From Lineus longissimus (Eukaryota; Nemertea; Pilidiophora; Heteronemertea; Lineidae), in the NCBI RefSeq assembly GCF_910592395.1, contig NC_088313.1, forward strand, positions 2,730,501 to 2,794,500: a stretch of 64,000 nucleotides of DNA, in the 5' to 3' direction. The notes under the pieces are model-generated. The model worked only from the letters and a program-made list of their open reading frames with translations, had not been told where the DNA came from and searched no databases. Every line of letters begins with the position of its first letter. Positions within the stretch are counted from its first letter, which is position 1. Shown in pieces: positions 61,501 to 64,000 of the stretch. The position numbers and the translations under genes were made by a program.

Positions 61501-63979
61501 GCCCATGTCGACTTCGTCGGTTTGTAGTTTTTTAATTTCCTCTAAGCATGTAACCCCAAGGTTCCTTGGATCACCGGCTCGAACTCAAGCTTAGTTAACG
61601 TGTGACACTTGATGACTGTCCTGAATACAATATACGAATTTCTCATGATCCGTTTGTTCCGGTGATGAAAACATTGCACCAGTCGCAATCGGGAGTGCCG
61701 GGATGGAAATTTTTTAAAGAGTAGCGCAGTTGAGGAAAATTGATTGACCATTGAATGTAAGCAGCTATCTGCGAGCTTATAAGCTGAACAACCCTTGGCA
61801 GTATGGTGGTAAAAACATATTAACACTTTCTCTCCAGATTGCCCTGGTTTCGGTTTCAACAAGAAGAATTGCAAAGGCGCAGTCTCTGTTGACTTGAACG
61901 CCACTCAGCAGGCATGTGGTTACATCGGTTCACCCCTCTTCCCTAACGTCTACCCGATCGCTGGAACCTGTGCCTGGGATGTCGCTGGGCGCTGGACATC
62001 TTTCATCCAACTCGAATTTCTGAACTTGGATGTTGCCGGCGACGGTGCTGCCTGCACCGGTGACCAGGTGGCCGTCCTGCTGTCCGGCCTGGGTGACAAC
62101 GCGAATTCACCTAGAAAGATCGTGTGCAATGGGGACAAGACGTTCACAACTATGAACTCCAACTGGAACAAAATCTCTGTGAGGTACCAACGAGTTAGAC
62201 CAGAGGCTGGCGCTGGTAAAGGGTTTATCATCAAATTAACTGAAGTCAACATCGATCAGAAGTTATTCAATGAAACGTATGGTAAGATATAATTGCATAA
62301 TATTTCTGCCTGTCAGTAAAGAAAATGATCGTTACTGACAACGGTTGGCGGTTGACGAAACTACCTGCTCAGCGTCAGGTTAAGGCAACATTGTCTAAAA
62401 ACAGAGGCCTACACACAGCAACTTAAAGTTACCGTGCAAGATTGAACACTGTGTTTCTGATCGGTATCATCCGGTATAGATTAATCCATACTTAGTGCTA
62501 TGCAGGTTCGCAATCTCATGATAAGCTTTTAACGTCGAAGTACAAGGATATCAAAGTACTTGTCGGCGTCGATTATTAAGATGCCGCCGAGTCATCGATA
62601 TCAAAGCTGATTTCCGTGTGTCGCTAAATTTGTGCAGGCCAATATTCACAACAGACTTTCGTACTTCGAACTTCGTCCTTCGTAGAGCAGGTTGCAGAAC
62701 CTGTCTATAGAACCAGCATTTTGCTAAACTCAGGCTTACTTTCCGATTTACAGGGGTGTGTCCAAAAGGGTGGTTGCAGCACCTGGGAGCCTGTTACTTC
62801 TTCTCCAAGGCCGAGAGATTGATCACTTGGACGGCGGCAGACGGGAAATGTAAAGACATGTACGCACATCTGGCAAGTGTTCAAGACCATGACCAACATG
62901 ACTTTATCACCTATAATTTGCTTACAAACTGGGAATGGGATTGGCAGAACCCGGGCGTTTATATCGGTAAGAGTCAAAACGATCGTTCTACTTTTCTCTT
63001 TAACTCAAAACTAGAAAACAGTTCTAAATGAAGTAATATTTTATTTTTCCCTGTAGGATTTTAGAAAATACCGAGCAGTAATAGTGCGTCGAATACAGGA
63101 TTATGGAGATTGCTGTTCAGAAGCCCCTCGGTAATAGCCCTGAAATGCTGTATGCACCCGGAAACCTTCAAAGATATCATTGAGATCATCCCTGTCGTGG
63201 CGCCAGATTCATTCCGGCCAAGGACCAACTCCAGGACAGTCGTTGTCCAAATAATAGGCCATTTCGTTTGCTTTTTTAGGATTGACGGACCAAGAAAGGG
63301 ATGGACGCTATACTTGGACTGACGGATCTCCCGTCAGCTTCACAAACTGGTAGGCTAACTGAACAACAATTCATTCTCCACACAGTCATAATACAATATA
63401 CTAGTATAGTCTCTGACTTTATTGGCGTCAATTGCACGTGTTTGTACGCCCTGAAAGTTCGCCCCCACGTAATAGGGGAGCATGTATGGAAAAAGGAAAA
63501 CATGTCCCATTGTGCTCTCGACAAGATTTAAACATGAAAAAGACATTTATGAAGTAAACTAATATTTGCTACTTTAAACCATCCAAGCGCAGTTTAGACT
63601 AGTTAGGAAGCATGAAAATAGCTCGCGGGTCGGGCTCTTACTGTAACCGTGCATTCTCAGTTCTGCAACATTAATTGAATTTGTTGAAATACACTTTGGT
63701 TTCCAATTGACAAAGCTTATTGGCAGAGGGTGGAGAGGATTGCTTACCATTAGTTATAGCACAAATGTTTGGTATTGCCTCAAAGTGACTTTAACTCAAA
63801 ATGGTTCTATCCTTACTTGCAAAATATCAACAGGCGACCAGGACAGCCAGATGGTAGCACTTTGGAGGGCTGTAGCATCATTGAGATCAACAGCCTGAGC
63901 TCTGGGAGATATTGGCAGGACATTCCGTGCGCCATCAGGAAGACGAAACAATTCATCTGTAAGAAGTCTGCAGTTGGTG
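38569..63979 (+). CDS. giant mosaic extracellular protein gene, 31 exons in window, 3' end beyond window
   Basis: I chained 31 exons: 38569-38632, 42979-43110, 43897-44025, 44663-44800, 45400-45671, 46059-46155, 46637-46816, 47928-48062, 48881-49033, 49561-49734, 50059-50235, 50945-51016, 51486-51719, 52373-52654, 53378-53617, 53761-53871, 54408-54893, 55194-55475, 55781-56124, 56785-56943, 57394-57651, 58824-58984, 59585-59725, 59927-60071, 60308-60337, 60617-60792, 61318-61519, 61838-62281, 62754-62966, 63280-63349, 63834-63979. Every junction is GT-AG and in phase, except that exon 19 needs one extra base. The coding sequence is about 5.85 kb (about 1950 aa) and still open. Domains: signal peptide, 2 ShK, MAM, linker, 2 ShK, lectin-like, fucolectin-type F5/8C, lectin-like, beta-rich, PAN-like, three F5/8C-type, 2 CUB, C-type lectin. 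Likely secreted or cell-surface adhesion/recognition. No known gene recognised. Confidence 0.85.
38938..39180 (+). mobile_element. 243-bp MITE, copy 1 (intron 1)
   Basis: Starts GGAAGTGACTACTTGGCAAG, ends CTTGCCAAATAGACCCGGCC; the ends are imperfect inverted repeats. Exact 9-bp duplication TTGATTTTA at 38929-38937 and 39181-39189. Inside are several hairpin modules built on TTTGGCAAGCC and its inverse. Confidence 0.92.
39566..39707. repeat. inverted repeat in intron 1
   Basis: ATCACAGGCACTTGTAAATA…GAGC (39566-39590) pairs with 39683-39707 at 22 of 25 positions, leaving a loop of about 90 bp. Possibly a decayed palindromic element. Confidence 0.6.
41785..41882 (-). repeat. dispersed repeat, copy 2
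   Basis: Imperfect match to 32732-32812 (see that entry). Confidence 0.5.
41830..42033 (-). pseudogene. possible decayed discoidin-type exon, antisense in intron 1
   Basis: On the minus strand an acceptor-like TTTTTCCGCAG is followed by VIDLQGYYLSSEYGQRL and SVSGFVLLSF, then a stop. In the next frame LLYGDGLRYKYGP follows. The order 'VDLQ.YY…TGF…Y.DG..Y' resembles the middle of F5/8C domains such as those in the host gene. A frameshift and stop would make it a relic. Chance resemblance is possible. Confidence 0.3.
42979..44025 (+). CDS. exons 2 and 3: two ShK-type domains
   Basis: Exon 2 (42979-43110) encodes six-Cys NCTNIESAWNCALWTWEEQC…SCAQDCNTC; exon 3 (43897-44025) encodes a second with GCENKL, CYSLA, LCKTRAS, DCAKACKQC. 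The spacing and C-terminal CxxxCxxC fit ShK domains, about 35-40 residues with three disulfides. In multidomain animal proteins these are protein-interaction modules. Each exon is phase 1-1, so one exon equals one domain. Confidence 0.85.
43220..43250 (+). repeat. G-rich tract
   Basis: CGGGGGGCGGGGGGAGGGCG followed by nine more G; four or more G runs could form a quadruplex in the intron 2 pre-mRNA. Confidence 0.7.
44663..46155 (+). CDS. exons 4-6: MAM domain
   Basis: Exons 44663-44800, 45400-45671 and 46059-46155 encode about 168 residues: ECSPEVYNPGNW…LPTWRKTRSD, then GGYAKMSKQV, FCVQFYYWMYGPG, WTFVQVALKAKYESF and, after a phase-0 intron, VAIGGSRDINLFGDVAVDKV and a final Cys. The aromatic FYYWMYG segment and the late D.AVD.V.L block match MAM domains. 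MAM domains mediate adhesion or oligomerisation at the cell surface. Confidence 0.8.
46637..46816 (+). CDS. exon 7: 60-residue linker or small module
   Basis: Phase 1-1 exon beginning GTRKASFGESVYIEH and containing QCQEFCQRRQMN near its middle. Two Cys four residues apart recall WSC/PAN-like modules, but the exon is too short to assign. Its donor is GTAACA. Confidence 0.6.
46817..47927 (+). other. intron 7 with short tandem repeats
   Basis: Contains a tandem pair of CCTAGGATATGTATACCCC near 47650-47685 and a small AGACC repeat near 47820-47838. A minus-strand open frame at 47361-47627 (88 codons) has no recognisable motif. Confidence 0.45.
47928..49033 (+). CDS. exons 8 and 9: two more ShK-type domains
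   Basis: Exon 8 (47928-48062) encodes NCFDLTRWECDRN…GCENL…NCSLSCNVC; exon 9 (48881-49033) encodes NCYDFSSRCLEKSRYGQC and HCSRTCGTC. Both keep six Cys with the terminal CxxxCxxC. Exon 9 runs on to SRIF; a TAG would follow immediately, but a GTTAGT donor overlaps it (donor at 49034) and keeps phase 1, so I read it as a splice rather than a stop. Confidence 0.8.
48420..48663 (-). mobile_element. 244-bp MITE, copy 2 (intron 8)
   Basis: Same family as 38938-39180 in opposite orientation. Flanks AATAATCTT (48411-48419) and AATAAATCTT (48664-48673) differ by one base, so the duplication has decayed slightly. Confidence 0.88.
49320..49516 (+). pseudogene. truncated LINE tail with GAT microsatellite end (intron 9)
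   Basis: Reads WMDGVKQWTGRKTSDLIRFA, then KDRTEWCRIVE and a stop at 49423-49425, the usual C-terminus of several LINE reverse transcriptases. About 40 bp later a (GAT)n run (about 49467-49516) forms the 3' tail. The Asp- and Ser-repeat open frames here come from that microsatellite. Confidence 0.7.
49561..51016 (+). CDS. exons 10-12: short lectin-like module, unassigned module, Pro-rich linker
   Basis: Exon 10 (49561-49734) ends LKFVRVPCNVVLPCLCEDYK, like the last strand and closing Cys of a C-type-lectin-like fold (compare exon 16). Exon 11 (50059-50235) encodes GPNVGNITNLPKNAHGC and FTLELGTKHRVSSVLL, which I cannot assign. Exon 12 (50945-51016) is a 24-residue Pro-rich linker (SPPLGYHRPPDKIPESP). 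All three are phase 1-1 with good sites. Predicted N-glycosylation sites occur (NIT, NAS, NFT). Confidence 0.65.
50579..50822 (+). mobile_element. 244-bp MITE, copy 3 (intron 11)
   Basis: Same family and orientation as copy 1. Exact 9-bp duplication TTTCATTAT at 50570-50578 and 50823-50831. Confidence 0.92.
51486..52654 (+). CDS. exons 13-14: fucolectin-type F5/8C domain
   Basis: Exon 13 (51486-51719) begins FNLAAGRPSVVSS, continues ASSANDGKRNNNHAENW and WWYVDLQGIYNVHGVTVVRR, and is split by a phase-1 intron within Cys. Exon 14 (52373-52654) carries FIDFKIFVTHSV, TYECRNGSVGRYVILM and NLCELEVFGEP. The start, the VDLQ strand and the CELEV.G end are those of eel-fucolectin/tachylectin-4-type discoidin folds, which bind fucosylated glycans with calcium. 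The family's His/Arg sugar contacts were not verified. Confidence 0.85.
52908..52933 (+). repeat. uninterrupted run of 26 G
   Basis: In intron 14. Length likely unstable and sequencing-sensitive. Confidence 0.9.
52969..53129. mobile_element. 161-bp TA-flanked MITE (intron 14)
   Basis: Ends CACTAGAACCTCTCTATTAA and, inverted, CAGTGGAACCTCTGTTAG; internal inverse copies of AACCTCTC/GAGAGG. TA on both sides (52967-52968, 53130-53131). Fits a pogo/mariner-type non-autonomous element. Confidence 0.8.
53378..53871 (+). CDS. exons 15-16: C-type-lectin-like domain
   Basis: Exon 15 (53378-53617) encodes SVPKLPYCADVD, GGYCYRFIGEP, ITCRRWN, then VPLEDLSAAERDAVRNWL; exon 16 (53761-53871) encodes ECSVFIVGVK and LCFEKLPSVCRSR. 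Cys spacing and the final C…VC fit a C-type lectin fold split by a phase-1 intron. The WIGL core, EPN/QPD and WND motifs are missing, so calcium-dependent sugar binding is unlikely. Confidence 0.65.
54408..54893 (+). CDS. exon 17: 162-residue beta-rich module of unnamed type
   Basis: One phase 1-1 exon encodes a Cys-free module: VGAVNDMAVFALPELMV, YLIQWEIFIQKRPQWSMYLY, FGGYMLNREGMITLKKGNLI and a VLPFRIWTLP end. Alternating hydrophobic residues suggest a beta-sandwich. The 'WEF-A…VY.QV.R…I.V..GD.IG' pattern recalls an uncharacterised module that accompanies lectin domains in invertebrate proteins; that comparison is from memory of the pattern and needs a profile search. Confidence 0.6.
55194..55475 (+). 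CDS. exon 18: Cys-rich PAN/apple-like module
   Basis: Phase 1-1 exon beginning GFIPHRCFITRSATPAEFMG and containing NCGQRCIIDDMCSWAYTWG, CQLNAGFYF and LCNPYEKY. The C..RC…C.A..Y…C.L arrangement is that of PAN/apple-like domains. Assignment is tentative. Confidence 0.6.
55781..56124 (+). CDS. exon 19: F5/8C-like half with apparent 1-base frameshift
   Basis: From a strong acceptor (CCCTCTCAG) the frame reads KDEHQWYMEYRAGLEQADSD, FTFQFVLRRNPSPQFLTLHD and VYDFF, then TAG. The +1 frame continues NQTEKSAVHVSAGGAPCHRV to VAISRSDHVNICDVKVFAAK and a GTAGGA donor. The switch falls in a T8 run (55920-55927). The exon is 344 nt; one more T would make 345 and restore phase 1-1. The second part matches the end of a discoidin/fucolectin-type domain (compare exon 21). 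An alternative acceptor just after the T run (TTTTTTTAG, exon from 55930) would give only the second half. Confidence 0.7.
56785..57651 (+). CDS. exons 20-21: F5/8 type C domain
   Basis: Exon 20 (56785-56943) has GLPWKQNGPCVAIG and VQWLQIDLLVTYDSVTG; exon 21 (57394-57651) has AKIIVSKEKDG, FQLIVTAENTWSN, NRTETKQNTFVTFPC, GRFVTLLEV and EICDVEVFGD. The WLQIDL…VTG core followed by the closing C.VEVFG strand is the classical discoidin arrangement. F5/8C domains bind glycans, phospholipid or protein partners. The donor of exon 21 is overlapped by a MITE target duplication (copy 4). Confidence 0.85.
57663..57905 (-). mobile_element. 243-bp MITE, copy 4 (intron 21)
   Basis: Same family and orientation as copy 2. 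Exact 9-bp duplication AAGTTTATG at 57654-57662 and 57906-57914. The left copy of the duplication contains bases 3-6 of the exon 21 donor GTAAGT. Confidence 0.93.
58301..58779. mobile_element. 479-bp TA-flanked MITE with (CGATTA)n in its ends (intron 21)
   Basis: Left end GGGAGTTTCCGCATCGCTTA and right end in inverse (TAAGCGATGCGGAAACTCGC), each continued by about four CGATTA units toward the inside, giving arms of about 40 bp. TA on both sides (58299-58300, 58780-58781). A minus-strand frame inside (58439-58735, 98 codons, no known motif) may be captured sequence. Confidence 0.8.
58824..60071 (+). CDS. exons 22-24: F5/8 type C domain, canonical
   Basis: Exon 22 (58824-58984): LGIASGYILDEQFTASGSLS, GYEPHKARLDSSGAWC and HYLQ; exon 23 (59585-59725): VDLRSEYRITGLETQG, GVTGFRLKYGTD; exon 24 (59927-60071): RLGQTSNIFQLVTQ, RFLQIHVESFNQAACLRFELLG. 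This follows the coagulation-factor/discoidin consensus from 'LGMESG.I.D.QITAS' to 'CLR.ELLG'. Internal introns are phase 0 and the outer ones phase 1, so the domain is a 1-1 unit. Confidence 0.92.
60308..60337 (+). CDS. exon 25: 30-nt microexon, linker
   Basis: Ten codons (GPRPTESHAG) between an ATTTTAG acceptor and a GTAACA donor, phase 1-1. It can be skipped without shifting frame. Small size lowers confidence. Confidence 0.55.
60617..61519 (+). CDS. exons 26-27: first CUB-type domain
   Basis: Exon 26 (60617-60792) encodes ITQPTTIYSPNKPNYYGTD and ISWTITPPTGQFVRIYNV; exon 27 (from 61318, or from 61243 using the preceding acceptor copy, to 61519) encodes LYKNGQPIVSDFGYYIHD, GPVTLKLFACQQ and GWFQAHVDFV. 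The 'I.SP..P..Y…W.I..P.G..V.I' start and 'VTL.F…GF.A.' end are CUB features, though the usual first Cys pair is reduced. The 5' edge of exon 27 is duplicated in tandem. Confidence 0.75.
60997..61371 (+). repeat. five 75-bp tandem copies of a 3' splice site plus exon start
   Basis: Copies start at 60997, 61072, 61147, 61222 and 61297. Each has the polypyrimidine tract TTGCTCTTATTTTTCTCCAG followed by the first 17-18 codons of exon 27. Copies 2 and 3 contain in-frame TGA codons; copies 4 and 5 are open. The period is 25 codons. Confidence 0.95.
61838..62281 (+). CDS. exon 28: second CUB domain
   Basis: A single phase 1-1 exon of 148 codons: DCPGFGFNKKNC, then ACGYIGSPLFPNVYPIAGTC, AWDVAGRW, FIQLEFLNLDV, CTGDQVAVLL, PRKIVCNGD, NKISVRYQR and GKGFIIKLTEV. 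Four Cys sit in CUB positions and the G.I.SP.FP..Y…C.W.I start is clear. Extra residues before the CUB contain two more Cys. Confidence 0.85.
62754..63979 (+). CDS. exons 29-31: long-form C-type lectin domain with QPD motif
   Basis: Exon 29 (62754-62966): CPKGWLQHLGACYFFSKAER, WTAADGKCKDMYAHLASVQD and VYIG. Exon 30 (63280-63349): LTDQERDGRYTWTDGSPVSF. Exon 31 (63834-63979): WRPGQPDGS, GCSIIEINS, RYWQDIPCAIRKTKQFIC. All six Cys of the long form and the YIGLTD core are present. QPD is the galactose-type selectivity motif of C-type lectins; the usual WND calcium motif is WQD, which may weaken calcium binding. Phases 1-2-1. The last donor (GTAAGA at 63980) shows that the gene continues past the window. 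Confidence 0.9.
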
Positions 63980-64000
63980 GTAAGACATTTTCCATCAATT

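Overview
This is a window of animal nuclear DNA: spliced genes with GT-AG introns, dense transposon debris, A+T-rich spacers and no bacterial gene order. The protein families (ShK, MAM, fucolectin-type and classical F5/8C, CUB and C-type lectin domains in one protein; a guanylate-binding GTPase; a rhodopsin-type receptor) suggest a marine invertebrate such as a lophotrochozoan or invertebrate deuterostome. The sequence alone does not let me name the clade.

Layout. 1-5 kb: an old LINE relic split around a foldback element whose long inverted arms are tandem arrays (2707-4491). 5.3-28.1 kb, minus strand: a guanylate-binding protein (GBP) locus. One complete 9-exon gene (22826-28125, about 613 aa) is followed downstream, on the same strand, by three extra partial copies of its 3' exons (around 13.3-14.0, 7.0-10.8 and 5.8-6.95 kb) and a separate terminal exon (5348-5577). 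A pogo-like transposon (7386-10036) sits in one copy. A nearly full-length LINE (about 14.3-21.8 kb) separates the complete gene from the copies and carries two nested foldback insertions. 28.2-34.5 kb: spacer with a hAT transposase remnant, twin palindromes and a 5'-truncated LINE. 35.4-36.5 kb: a single-exon seven-transmembrane receptor.

38.6-64 kb, plus strand: a very large mosaic extracellular protein gene. I could chain 31 exons from a signal-peptide exon to the window edge with matching intron phases throughout, apart from one base missing in a T run. It encodes about 1950 residues and is still open. Domain order: signal peptide, ShK-ShK, MAM, Cys-containing linker, ShK-ShK, two short modules, fucolectin-type F5/8C, C-type-lectin-like, an unnamed beta-rich module, a Cys-rich PAN-like module, F5/8C-like half, F5/8C, F5/8C, CUB, CUB, C-type lectin. 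Nearly all exons are phase 1-1, the signature of exon shuffling. Its introns hold all four copies of a 243-244 bp MITE with 9-bp target duplications, two other MITEs and a tandem duplication of a 3' splice site.

Interpretation: a GBP locus with possible alternative C-terminal cassettes lies near a lectin/discoidin-type recognition protein, which fits an innate-immunity or cell-surface-recognition neighbourhood. Functional linkage is inference.
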